A stretch of DNA of 64,000 nt from Crocinitomicaceae bacterium (GTDB taxonomy: Bacteria; Bacteroidota; Bacteroidia; Flavobacteriales_D; Crocinitomicaceae): positions 62,001 through 126,000 of the forward strand of contig JAMLHA010000007.1 of assembly GCA_023957475.1 (NCBI GenBank), in the 5' to 3' direction. The notes under the pieces are model-generated. The model made no database searches. It worked only from the letters and a program-made list of their open reading frames with translations, and had not been told where the DNA came from. Within the stretch, counting starts at the first letter, position 1, and each line of letters starts with the position of its first letter. Positions 27,937 to 35,724 of the stretch are shown here, piece after piece. The position numbers and the translations under genes were made by a program.

Positions 27937-28314
27937 ATGAAAGGTGTTAAATTGATTTCAGGGATTGCTTTTGGAGTCGCTATGTTGCTAATAGTTGTTT
28001 TAATCATCGGCGAGCAACTTTCTATTGGCATTCGAATCAAGTTGTCGTTTTTATCATTAGGGCTAGGTTTATTAGGAATCGTTTTAAATTTATTCATGAT
28101 CAATGAAAGCAAACACTCAATAGCTTTTAGCTTGTTTTATTGGGTAGCCAGTGGTTTTTTATTAGTTGGTATTTGGATGATGGTCGTTAATTCCCCATTT
28201 TTAAATGCAAAATACATTTTATTCGTCGGAATAGCATTGATGGTGCTAACATACTTCATTCCTAAAGAACGAAAAATCAAGAAGAAAGACTCCGATTTAT
28301 TGGATGATTTTTAA
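27937..28314 (+). CDS. Small integral membrane protein of unknown function
   Basis: 125 residues with four predicted membrane helices (about 5-27, 35-56, 66-88 and 94-112) and a charged cytosolic tail (ERKIKKKDSDLLDDF). Four bases after the preceding secreted-protein gene. No family assigned. Confidence 0.75.
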   Translation: MKGVKLISGIAFGVAMLLIVVLIIGEQLSIGIRIKLSFLSLGLGLLGIVLNLFMINESKHSIAFSLFYWVASGFLLVGIWMMVVNSPFLNAKYILFVGIALMVLTYFIPKERKIKKKDSDLLDDF

Positions 28315-28363
28315 TTCAACAGTTCAATGTTGGTTATTTTTCAATAAAAATAAAGGATTGCTA

Positions 28364-28393
28364 TTGGAAATAATAGAAAAAATACTAATTTTG
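28364..28393 (+). promoter_or_regulatory. Promoter of the 34-residue membrane protein
   Basis: TTG at 28364-28366, 19 bases, TAATTTTG at 28386-28393: a full match to the flavobacterial consensus. Predicted leader ~11 bases to the ATG at 28409. Confidence 0.7.
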
Positions 28394-28408
28394 AAAAAAA
28401 AATATAAG

Positions 28409-28513
28409 ATGGCTAATAAAGATAATTTCTTCGAAAGTTCAACAGTTGCTCTAGGTACAATTTTTACAATCGTTTGCCTAGCTATAATTGGTTACATTGT
28501 ATTTTTCGGATAA
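28409..28513 (+). CDS. 34-residue single-span membrane protein
   Basis: ATG at 28409 opens a 34-codon frame: a polar N-terminus (MANKDNFFESST) followed by one hydrophobic helix (LGTIFTIVCLAIIGYIVFF) ending two residues from the stop. A longer in-frame reading from 28304 exists but crosses the promoter and is AT-rich filler. The well-placed promoter at 28364-28393 is the main reason to believe it. Such tiny membrane proteins often are accessory subunits of membrane complexes or regulators; nothing in the sequence says which complex. It is not linked to an operon: the next gene starts 88 bases later. Confidence 0.65.
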   Translation: MANKDNFFESSTVALGTIFTIVCLAIIGYIVFFG

Positions 28514-28600
28514 TAAACCAAAAAAATAAATGTCTAATTTGTGTTCTGGTGTAATTTTATTACATTAGTTTATTTTTTGTGTGTAAACAATTAGACTTTT

Positions 28601-30130
28601 ATGCCGTTTAACTCAATATTTTCATGGATTGTTAAAAAGCGCATTCACCAAATTGAGCTTTTTAAAAAATTTCCGTTGGAGGTTCAAAATGAATTATTTC
28701 AACACTTAATTTCTTTTGCTTCTGATACGGAGTATGGAAAAAAATATCAATTTCATGAATTGTCGTCCTACCAAGATTTTAAAGAAAAAGTTCCGCTTAC
28801 ATTTTATGATGATTTGAAACCTTTCATAGATAGGGTAATCGAAGGTGAGCAAAGTGTATTGTGGCCAACAACTACCAAATGGTTTGCGAAATCAAGTGGC
28901 ACAACTTCATCCAAGAGTAAGTTGATACCTGTAACAAGAGAATCATTGGAGGATTGCCACTATAAAGGTGGTAAAGATTTGCTTTCGATATATTACAACA
29001 ACTATGAAAATAGAAAATTGTACAATGGTAAACACTTAATTGTTGGCGGAAGTGCACAAGTGAATCATCTTTCTGAAGATTCTTATTTTGGTGATTTGAG
29101 TGCTATTATTGTGAAAAACCTTCCATGGTGGGCAGAAATTAAACGAACTCCAGCAAAAGAGATTACCTTGATGAATGAATGGGAAGAAAAGTTGGAAAAA
29201 ATGGCTCAATCTACCATTGATGAAGATGTGTATATAATTGCAGGAGTACCAAGTTGGACAATGGTTTTAATTAAACGAGTACTTGAAATTACAGGAAAGA
29301 AAACATTGAAAGAAGTATGGCCAAATTTGGAATTGTACATGCATGGAGGAGTGAGTTTTGAACCATATCGGTATGAATTTGAAAAACTAATAGGTTTTGA
29401 TGATATGCACTATGTTGAAACCTACAATGCTTCCGAAGGGTTTTTTGGTATTCAAGATGAAATCAATAACGACGGCTTATTGTTGATGCTGGATTACGGT
29501 ATTTTTTATGAATTTATTCCAATGAAAGATTTTCAAGGTACTTCTACTTTGTCAGAAAATGTTGTATCACTTGAAGATGTGAAAGTTGGGGAAAATTATG
29601 CTTTAGTTATCTCTACAAATGGTGGTTTGTGGCGTTACATTGTGGGTGACACGATTGTGTTTACAGAATTGAAACCATACCGTTTTAAAATTTCAGGTAG
29701 AACGAAATCCTATATCAATACGTTTGGCGAAGAAGTTGTTGTAGAAAACGCAGAGAAAGCAATTGCAAGTGCATCTAAAGCAACGTCAGCTCAAGTACGG
29801 GATTACCATGCTTGTCCGATTTATATGGATGATCACTCAAAAGGTGGACATCTATGGTTGATTGAATTTATAACAGAACCAAGCGATTTGAAAATGTTTC
29901 AGCGGACACTTGATCACTCATTGAAAGATTTGAATTCTGACTATGAAGCCAAGCGTTATAAAGATATGATTTTGCAAGAACCTACAATCAAAGTATTGCC
30001 TGTTGGTAGTTTTGATTTATGGTTGAAATCCAATAATAAATTAGGTGGTCAAAACAAAGTTCCTCGATTAGCAAACAATCGTGAAATTTCGGAACAGATT
30101 TTGCAGTGTATTATTCATAATGAGAAATAG
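28601..30130 (+). CDS. GH3 auxin-responsive-promoter family protein
   Basis: 509 residues, adenylate-forming (ANL) superfamily, GH3 branch. The ATP-binding motif SSGTTSSKSKLIPV (near residue 103) corresponds to the GH3 motif I; later come YNASEGFFGIQDE and WRYIVGDTIVFTE, the other two nucleotide-binding motifs, and a C-terminal domain with KISGRTKSYINTFGEE. Plant GH3 enzymes join hormones (auxin, jasmonate) to amino acids; the bacterial substrates are not known. Cytosolic. The next gene overlaps its end by 11 bases and thiL follows, so the three are probably one operon, which does not by itself explain the substrate. Confidence 0.92.
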   Translation: MPFNSIFSWIVKKRIHQIELFKKFPLEVQNELFQHLISFASDTEYGKKYQFHELSSYQDFKEKVPLTFYDDLKPFIDRVIEGEQSVLWPTTTKWFAKSSGTTSSKSKLIPVTRESLEDCHYKGGKDLLSIYYNNYENRKLYNGKHLIVGGSAQVNHLSEDSYFGDLSAIIVKNLPWWAEIKRTPAKEITLMNEWEEKLEKMAQSTIDEDVYIIAGVPSWTMVLIKRVLEITGKKTLKEVWPNLELYMHGGVSFEPYRYEFEKLIGFDDMHYVETYNASEGFFGIQDEINNDGLLLMLDYGIFYEFIPMKDFQGTSTLSENVVSLEDVKVGENYALVISTNGGLWRYIVGDTIVFTELKPYRFKISGRTKSYINTFGEEVVVENAEKAIASASKATSAQVRDYHACPIYMDDHSKGGHLWLIEFITEPSDLKMFQRTLDHSLKDLNSDYEAKRYKDMILQEPTIKVLPVGSFDLWLKSNNKLGGQNKVPRLANNREISEQILQCIIHNEK

Positions 30131-30935
30131 ATTTAAAATAGCACTGTTTTTATTGACTGCAATTGTGCAGGTGAATTCCTATGCCCAATCAATTCAGGAG
30201 GTTAAACGTTATCCGATTAAAGAACATTCTTTGTGGACAGTTGATGGGTTGAATAACATCATCATTTCATACCGAGATAGATTGACAAAGATGGATACAA
30301 ATGGGAAAATTCTCTTTGATCAAAGCCAAAAATCGTTAGGGAAAATAGATAAAATTGAAGTTGTCAATTCATTGAAATTGGTTGGGTTTTCAGAGGCGCA
30401 ACAATTGCTCTGTTTTTTTGATAATTCTTTGACATCTTTTGATAAATGCGTGGATTTGGCTGATTATGACCTAATGAGCGTGAGTAAAATAGAAGTTTCT
30501 GGTCAATCGGATAAAATATGGGCATTAGACCAAGTGAATTCGTCTTTGTACTTAATTACAATGAAAGGCTTAATGCAAAACCAATTGGTAAAAAATATTG
30601 GAGGAAATTTAGATATTGATCAAGTTAGCCAAATGAATGAATGGAACAATACTTTGTTTTTACTGGATAAATCAAAAGGTATTTATCTGTTTGATATTTA
30701 TGGAACGTTGTTTCGATTCATTGAATTATCGAACGTGAAATGGATGCAGTATTACAATGATTATCTTATTTGTTTAAAAGAGAATGAGTTGGTATTTATT
30801 TCATTGAAAGATGATTCAGATAGTGTATCTTTGCCACTTTCTGTTAAAGAAGTAGAGGATTTTTATGCAACAGAAGAATTTTTGTTCTTGAGAACAGCAA
30901 CAGAAATTATTAAAACAAAATTAAATTACAATTAA
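30120..30935 (+). CDS. Secreted protein, probable beta-propeller fold, unknown function
   Basis: 271 residues from the ATG at 30120, which overlaps the GH3 gene by 11 bases; this start gives a clean signal peptide (MRNRFKIALFLLTAIVQVNSYAQ). Repeated short beta motifs with aspartates (LWTVDGLNNIIISY, IWALDQVNSSLYLI, LFLLDKSKGIYLFDIYG) suggest a small propeller in the periplasm. No catalytic residues recognised. One base separates its stop from thiL, so it is translated from the same message. Confidence 0.75.
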   Translation: MRNRFKIALFLLTAIVQVNSYAQSIQEVKRYPIKEHSLWTVDGLNNIIISYRDRLTKMDTNGKILFDQSQKSLGKIDKIEVVNSLKLVGFSEAQQLLCFFDNSLTSFDKCVDLADYDLMSVSKIEVSGQSDKIWALDQVNSSLYLITMKGLMQNQLVKNIGGNLDIDQVSQMNEWNNTLFLLDKSKGIYLFDIYGTLFRFIELSNVKWMQYYNDYLICLKENELVFISLKDDSDSVSLPLSVKEVEDFYATEEFLFLRTATEIIKTKLNYN

Positions 30936-30936
30936 A

Positions 30937-31971
30937 ATGTCAGAAAATAAGGACTTGGAACAATTAGGAGAATTTGGTTTAATCGATCATTTGAAAAGTA
31001 AGTTTTCAACGGTTCAACCAACTACTATTCAAGGAATAGGAGACGATTGTGCAGTCATTGAAATTTCTGATACAGAAGCAATGGTTGTTACAACAGATAT
31101 GTTGGTAGAAGGCGTTCATTTTAACTTAATGTACACACCATTGAAGCATTTAGGATACAAAGCTGTTGTCGTGAATCTCTCTGATGTTTGTGCGATGAAC
31201 GCAAAACCAGAGCAAATAACTGTTTCGATTGCTTTTTCTTCAAAATACCCGTTAGAAGCAATTGAAGAATTGTATGCAGGAATAAAAGCTGCTTGTGAGC
31301 ATTACGGAGTTGATTTGGTAGGAGGCGATACAAGCACTTCTTATACTGGGTTAACAATTAGTATTACAGCTATTGGTAGAGCTAAAAAAAATAAAATTGT
31401 TTATAGGAGTGGTGCTAAGGATTTCGATTTGGTTGTAGTAACTGGTGATTTAGGCGCAGCTTATATGGGATTACAAGTGTTAGAAAGAGAAAAAGAAGTT
31501 TTTAAATCCAATCCATCTATTCAACCAGAATTAGACGGTTACGATTACGTGATTCAACGTCAATTAAAGCCCGAAGCAAGAAAAGATGTGGTTCAATTTT
31601 TACAAGAATTAGACGTTACACCTACTTCTATGATTGATATTTCTGATGGTTTGGCTTCTGAAATATTGCACATTTGCAAGAGTAGCAAAGTTGGTTGTCA
31701 TATTTACGATGAGAAAATTCCTATTGATGGTTCTACCTCTTTGGCGGCAATTGAGTTTAATTTAGATCCTGCAACTTGTGCGTTGAATGGAGGAGAGGAC
31801 TACGAACTGTTGTTCACTGTCAAACAAGCTGATTATGAGAAAATAAAAGGCAATCCTCACATGACGGTTATTGGTCACATTACAGATGAACGCGATGGTT
31901 GTTACTTTATTGACAAAAACGGAAGTGCCATTACACTAAAAGCACAAGGTTGGAATCATTTTAATGCCTAA
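30937..31971 (+). CDS. thiL: Thiamine-monophosphate kinase
   Basis: Phosphorylates thiamine monophosphate to thiamine diphosphate with ATP, the last step of cofactor synthesis; 344 residues. PurM/ThiL fold motifs: GIGDDCAVIE, TTDMLVEGVHFNL, GGDTSTSYTGL, MIDISDGLASEI and NGGEDYELLFTV, which bind Mg and nucleotide. It is the third gene of the GH3 unit. No thiamine (TPP) riboswitch element was seen upstream. Confidence 0.96.
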   Translation: MSENKDLEQLGEFGLIDHLKSKFSTVQPTTIQGIGDDCAVIEISDTEAMVVTTDMLVEGVHFNLMYTPLKHLGYKAVVVNLSDVCAMNAKPEQITVSIAFSSKYPLEAIEELYAGIKAACEHYGVDLVGGDTSTSYTGLTISITAIGRAKKNKIVYRSGAKDFDLVVVTGDLGAAYMGLQVLEREKEVFKSNPSIQPELDGYDYVIQRQLKPEARKDVVQFLQELDVTPTSMIDISDGLASEILHICKSSKVGCHIYDEKIPIDGSTSLAAIEFNLDPATCALNGGEDYELLFTVKQADYEKIKGNPHMTVIGHITDERDGCYFIDKNGSAITLKAQGWNHFNA

Positions 31972-31974
31972 AAA

Positions 31975-32011
31975 AGAATAATGAGAATAGCATATATCCT
32001 CATTATTCCTT
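31975..32011. terminator. Terminator between thiL and the thioredoxin genes
   Basis: AAGAATAATGAG pairs with CTCATTATTCCTT (stem GAATAATGAG / CTCATTATTC) with a ~10-base loop just after the thiL stop. The genes on each side converge, so it could act in both directions; T runs are short. The rest of 31972-32096 shows nothing else. Confidence 0.6.
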
Positions 32012-32096
32012 AAAATATCAATCGACAAATCATCCTTCGACTGTATCTTGATCCAGTTGATTCATCAACTAATTTTCTAATCAATTCATCAAAAAA

Positions 32097-32822
32097 TCAA
32101 TAATTCCCTTGAATTATCCCCAACAATTCTTCTTCACTTACAAAACCGATATTGTCCCAAACCATTTTATTGTTTTTATACAATTTCATGGTAGGCAATG
32201 CGGTAACATTTAATTGTTGACACAACTCTTGGTTTGCATCAGCATCAATACGAATAACAACCAATTTCTCTTTTTCGGATTCAGTAAATTTATTGATGTA
32301 AGGCTCCATACGTTTACAAGGGCCGCACCATTCAGCATAAAAATCAACAAAAACAAGTTTATCTGAGTTGATTAACTTTTTGTACTCGTCTAATGAAATT
32401 CCAGCACTTTTTGCAGTTTGTTCACCACTCACTTCAGGAAGTTTTTTAGAGCGCCACTCCATCATACCACCAGTCATTTCAATGACGTTTTCAAAACCTT
32501 GTTTACGCATTTCTTTAGCTGCTGCTTTACTTCTACCACCACTTAGGCAATAAACCATTACCGGTTTTGTTTTATCAAGTTTTGCAATGCCATCGTTGAA
32601 ATTACTACCGTTCCAATCAATGTTTACAGCATTTTCAATATGCCCACCCTTAAATTCATTTGGTGTTCGTACATCTACCAATTGAGGGCTGCCCAATTCT
32701 TTTATTTTATTAAGAAATTCGGTTGCAGACAAGTTTGTTTTTTCATTTGTTGCATTGTCTTGCCCTATTGTACATCCAAATAGCAATAAGACCAATGTTA
32801 AAGGGAAAAGGATTTTTTTCAT
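32097..32822 (-). CDS. Rhodanese-thioredoxin fusion lipoprotein
   Basis: 241 residues. A lipoprotein signal (LVLLLFGCTIGQ, Cys17) places it in the periplasm on a membrane. Residues ~30-130 are a rhodanese domain with active-site loop VYCLSGGRSKAA; residues ~140-241 are a thioredoxin domain with EWCGPCKRME and the cis-Pro in TALPTMKLY. Rhodaneses carry persulfide on the Cys; thioredoxin domains reduce disulfides. Joining them suggests sulfur transfer or persulfide reduction, which is inference. It shares one base with trxA (TAATG), so the pair is one operon with a cytosolic and a lipidated thioredoxin. Confidence 0.92.
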   Translation of the reverse strand: MKKILFPLTLVLLLFGCTIGQDNATNEKTNLSATEFLNKIKELGSPQLVDVRTPNEFKGGHIENAVNIDWNGSNFNDGIAKLDKTKPVMVYCLSGGRSKAAAKEMRKQGFENVIEMTGGMMEWRSKKLPEVSGEQTAKSAGISLDEYKKLINSDKLVFVDFYAEWCGPCKRMEPYINKFTESEKEKLVVIRIDADANQELCQQLNVTALPTMKLYKNNKMVWDNIGFVSEEELLGIIQGNY

Positions 32823-33115
32823 TATTTATTTGCTTTAATTAAGGTTTCTAAATCATTTGCTTGAACAACGCCTGATTGCCGCCATTTTAAATCTCCATTT
32901 TTAAATAAAATCAGTGTTGGAACTCCTCTAATTTGTAGTTGTTCTGCTAATTGAGGGTTTTTATCTACATCTATTTTTATGATAGACGCATCATCTCCAA
33001 CACGACCTTTAAGATCTTCTAAAATTGGCTTCATCATTTTACATGGGCCACACCACTCTGCAAAAAAGTCAATTAAAACTGGTTTGTCTTGGCTAATTAT
33101 TTCGTTGAAAGTCAT
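32822..33115 (-). CDS. trxA: Thioredoxin
   Basis: 97 residues, cytosolic disulfide reductase. The active site is [14 protein letters not shown], the cis-Pro is in [13 protein letters not shown]. No signal peptide. It is slightly shorter than E. coli thioredoxin at the N-terminus. First gene of a two-gene operon with the rhodanese-thioredoxin lipoprotein. The symbol denotes family; the genome may have other thioredoxins. Confidence 0.93.
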   Translation of the reverse strand: MTFNEIISQDKPVLIDFFAEWCGPCKMMKPILEDLKGRVGDDASIIKIDVDKNPQLAEQLQIRGVPTLILFKNGDLKWRQSGVVQANDLETLIKANK

Positions 33116-33143
33116 AAAATTACGTTTACAATTAAACTTAATG

Positions 33144-33151
33144 CAAAGTTA
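33144..33151 (-). promoter_or_regulatory. Candidate -7 box for trxA operon
   Basis: TAACTTTG on the minus strand, ~25-base leader to the ATG at 33115. No TTG at the -33 position. Confidence 0.4.
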
Positions 33152-33245
33152 TTGTAAAGATAAATAATATTTTGTGACTTTTGTTACAATACAATCGTCA
33201 AAAAAAAGAATTTATAGAAATATCATTCAAATAAGAAAAAATCAC

Positions 33246-33253
33246 TACTTTTG
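33246..33253 (+). promoter_or_regulatory. -7 box of the SRP RNA gene
   Basis: TACTTTTG matches TANNTTTG and ends five bases before the first base of the RNA stem, a distance that serves to calibrate start sites elsewhere in this window. Confidence 0.65.
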
Positions 33254-33257
33254 CGCT

Positions 33258-33355
33258 GGGGTAAGTCTTATACGACCAGCTCCCTTCTAATCCCCCAGGA
33301 CAGGAATGTAGCAAGGGCCGAAGGTTGTAGCGGTGCGATATGAGTAGCTTACCCC
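33258..33355 (+). ncRNA. ffs: Signal recognition particle RNA, small bacterial (4.5S) type
   Basis: About 98 nucleotides. The ends pair (GGGGTAAG with CTTACCCC), the arm continues through ACC/GGT and CCTTC/GAAGG, and the apex has the conserved Ffh-binding core CAGGACAGGAATGTAGCAAGG, here recognisable as CAGG, CAGGAA and GTAGCAAGG. It forms the signal recognition particle with Ffh and directs nascent membrane proteins to the membrane. A T run (33357-33364) ends the transcript. Confidence 0.92.
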
Positions 33356-33366
33356 TCTTTTTTTTC
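33356..33366 (+). terminator. T-run terminator of the SRP RNA
   Basis: The closing stem of the RNA itself followed by TCTTTTTTTTT acts as an intrinsic terminator. Confidence 0.7.
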
Positions 33367-33389
33367 CATTTTTTCTAATTTTATAAGAT

Positions 33390-34031
33390 ATGGGATTCAT
33401 AAACGATGAATTGGATAAGTATGTATGCAATCATACTGAAAACGAGCCTGATTACTTACAAGAATTAAATCGTAAAACACATCTTGAAATATTGCAACCT
33501 CGCATGCTGAGTGGTCATTTTCAAGGTCGGTTGTTAAGCCTGTTGTCAAATATGATTCAACCTGAAAGAATTTTGGAAATTGGAACGTACACTGGTTATT
33601 CTGCCCTTTGTTTAGCAGAAGGTTTAGTTGAAAACGGTTTGTTGATTACTATTGACGTTAACGAAGAATTGGAAGAAATTGTCAATGAGTTTATTGAAAA
33701 ATCAGGAAAAAGAAGCCAAATTAAAAATATTGTGGGCGATGCAACTCAAATCATTCCTACTTTGGATGAAGAATTTGACATCGTTTTTATCGATGCCGAT
33801 AAGCGCAATTATATCCATTACTACAACCTTGTATTTGACAAAGTGAAAAAAGGTGGATATATCATTGCAGATAACGTTCTTTGGTCAGGTAAGGTCTTGG
33901 AAGATTACGAAAAATTAGATAAGTCCACGCAACTCATTATGGATTTTAATCAATTAGTTCATAATGATGATAGAGTACAGGAAGTGTTACTTCCAATCAG
34001 AGATGGGATATTAATCGCGAGAAAAAAATAG
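33390..34031 (+). CDS. Class I SAM-dependent O-methyltransferase (family 3)
   Basis: 213 residues, cytosolic, catechol-O-methyltransferase-like. SAM site LEIGTYTGYSALCLAEG (motif I), metal and substrate site VFIDADKRNYIHYY, and ADNVLWSGKV (metal ligands Asp and Asn). Proteins of this family methylate catechols, caffeoyl-CoA or 5-hydroxyuridine in tRNA (TrmR-like); the sequence alone does not choose between these. It stands alone between the SRP RNA and the palindrome that separates it from rseP. Confidence 0.9.
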   Translation: MGFINDELDKYVCNHTENEPDYLQELNRKTHLEILQPRMLSGHFQGRLLSLLSNMIQPERILEIGTYTGYSALCLAEGLVENGLLITIDVNEELEEIVNEFIEKSGKRSQIKNIVGDATQIIPTLDEEFDIVFIDADKRNYIHYYNLVFDKVKKGGYIIADNVLWSGKVLEDYEKLDKSTQLIMDFNQLVHNDDRVQEVLLPIRDGILIARKK

Positions 34032-34053
34032 TAGGGGCGCGATTAAACACGCA

Positions 34054-34093
34054 AAAATAGTATGGACGCGATTAATCGCGTCCATACTATTTT
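34054..34093. terminator. 40-base perfect palindrome between convergent genes
   Basis: Each 20-base arm (AAAATAGTATGGACGCGATT and its exact inverse) meets at 34073/34074; the A and T ends give U runs in both directions, so it can end both the methyltransferase and rseP messages. It contains the rseP stop codon. Just before it, 34033-34052 holds GGGGCGCGATTAAACACGC, a diverged relative of the central sequence. This GGNCGCGATTAATCGCG type of palindrome looks like a dispersed repeat. Confidence 0.8.
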
Positions 34094-35418
34094 CCTGTTA
34101 GGAATTTAAACAAATCATTTCCGTTGGCGTAGAGCATCAATGCAATCAGAATAAAGAATCCAACGTATTGAGCAATTTCTAAAACTTTTTGAGGAGCTTC
34201 TTTGCCAGTTACAATCTCATAAAGCAAAAACACCACATGTCCACCATCCAATGCTGGAATTGGTAAAATGTTCATAAATGCCAATACAATTGACAAGAAA
34301 GCAGTTGCTTGCCAAAATACTCTCCAATCCCAAACAGGAGCAAAAATCTTACTCATAGAACCAAAACCACCTACTTGTTTAGCACCTTCTTTTGTAAATA
34401 TCAATCCCATTGATTTCACATAGCTACTCAAAGTTTCAACGCCTAAAGATACGCCAGCAGGAAATGATTCAAAGAAACCAAATTTCTCGGTAGCATAAGG
34501 AATGTTGAAATAGGTATAATCTTGAGTTTGAAAGCCTATTTTTCCAAGTGAGTCAACTTGTATCGTAAGTGCTACTGTTTCATTGTTTCTAATGACTTCA
34601 ACCGTTACTTTTTTATTTTTATTTTCTTCTAAAGCAGTAACCACATTGTCATAATAAGGAGTAAGAACCCCGTTGATAGCTACAATGCTATCGTTGTCTT
34701 TTAAACCACCCTTTTTTGCATTTGATTTATCAATCACTTTATGAACAACAGCAGGAACACGCAATGAATACAAAGCTGAATAACCGTTTTTTAAAGCAAT
34801 TTGATCAAAATCTTTAGGGAGATTTACAACTACATTTTCTTCACCTCGTTTAACAGTAACTTCTCTGTTGCCATCTATAACAATTGAAGTAAATATTTTG
34901 GCGATATTGTCAATTTTTTTACCACCTATTTCAACAGGGATATCACCATCTTCTAATCCATATTTTTTAAATTCTGGATAAGCAACAGACATTCCATATT
35001 TTTCAGCAGAATCAACGGTGTAGTATTGTTTACCCCAAACAAAAAGAATCATTGCATAGATAATCAAGGCAAGAACAAAGTTTACGGTTACCCCACCAAT
35101 CATCACAATTAAACGTTGCCAAGCTGGTTTGGAACGAAACTCCCATGGTTGTGGAGGTAAAGCCATTTGCTCTTTATCCATTGATTCATCAATCATACCA
35201 GAAATTTTAACGTATCCACCAAGTGGTAGCCATCCAATTCCCCATTCGGTATCACCTATTTTTCTTTTAAAAAGAGAAAACCAAGGATCGAAAAATAAAT
35301 AAAACTTTTCTACGCGAATATTAAACATTCGAGCAGCTAAGTAATGACCAAATTCATGAAGAACTACTAAAATTGCAAGTGATAAAACTAATTGTGATAT
35401 GATAATCAATATTTCCAT
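34087..35418 (-). CDS. rseP: RIP site-2 zinc metalloprotease
   Basis: 443 residues. N-terminal helix with the zinc motif VLHEFGHYLAAR, one PDZ-like domain (about residues 205-290, with LKDNDSIVAINGV), and C-terminal helices with MNILPIPALDGGHVVF, which supplies the third zinc ligand. It cuts transmembrane segments, in other bacteria those of anti-sigma factors after a first cut outside the membrane. Bacteroidota homologues keep the same layout; the local substrate is not shown. The stop lies inside a palindromic terminator. Confidence 0.95.
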   Translation of the reverse strand: MEILIIISQLVLSLAILVVLHEFGHYLAARMFNIRVEKFYLFFDPWFSLFKRKIGDTEWGIGWLPLGGYVKISGMIDESMDKEQMALPPQPWEFRSKPAWQRLIVMIGGVTVNFVLALIIYAMILFVWGKQYYTVDSAEKYGMSVAYPEFKKYGLEDGDIPVEIGGKKIDNIAKIFTSIVIDGNREVTVKRGEENVVVNLPKDFDQIALKNGYSALYSLRVPAVVHKVIDKSNAKKGGLKDNDSIVAINGVLTPYYDNVVTALEENKNKKVTVEVIRNNETVALTIQVDSLGKIGFQTQDYTYFNIPYATEKFGFFESFPAGVSLGVETLSSYVKSMGLIFTKEGAKQVGGFGSMSKIFAPVWDWRVFWQATAFLSIVLAFMNILPIPALDGGHVVFLLYEIVTGKEAPQKVLEIAQYVGFFILIALMLYANGNDLFKFLTGK

Positions 35419-35429
35419 TGTCTATTGTT

Positions 35430-35458
35430 CAAATTTATAAGCGAGCAAATATAATCAA
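35430..35458 (-). promoter_or_regulatory. Promoter of rseP
   Basis: On the minus strand TTG (35458-35456), 18 bases, TAAATTTG (35437-35430). The leader would be about 7 bases. A second box, TATATTTG, lies ~13 bases further up. Confidence 0.65.
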
Positions 35459-35520
35459 TGTTTAGAAATATTATTGAATGGAAGTAATATATGGTGCATT
35501 TTATTTGTGAATAATTCTTA

Positions 35521-35614
35521 AATTGATGATTAGATGACTAAATGACGTTATGACTGATTGACTGATTGATTGACTGACTGACTGATTGACTGACTGAAGA
35601 ATATATATATATAT
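35521..35614. repeat. Degenerate GACT tetranucleotide repeat and AT tract
   Basis: 35551-35597 is built almost wholly of GACT and GATT units (ATTGACTGACTGACTG type), with a more diverged ATGACTAAATGACG lead-in from 35521; (AT)7 follows at 35601-35614. It lies in the gap upstream of the T9SS subtilase, ~110 bases before the start. Such tracts change length by slippage. Confidence 0.85.
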
Positions 35615-35724
35615 CAAAGATGTATCAAAGTCAACTTATCAATAGATCTAAAGTCATAAAGTCAACAAGTCCTAATATCATAAAATCAAAAAAAGTACTA
35701 TCTTTACACAAAATGAATTTAAGC

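Noticed and set aside
28304..28408. Longer version of the 34-residue protein starting at 28304
   Set aside because: The added 35 codons overlap the preceding stop and the promoter and are low-complexity.
30937..31000. TPP riboswitch in front of thiL
   Set aside because: thiL follows the preceding gene after one base, leaving no room; no CTGAGA-type core seen upstream in the operon leader.
35551..35597. Possible CRISPR or direct-repeat array
   Set aside because: It is a four-base tandem repeat without spacers.
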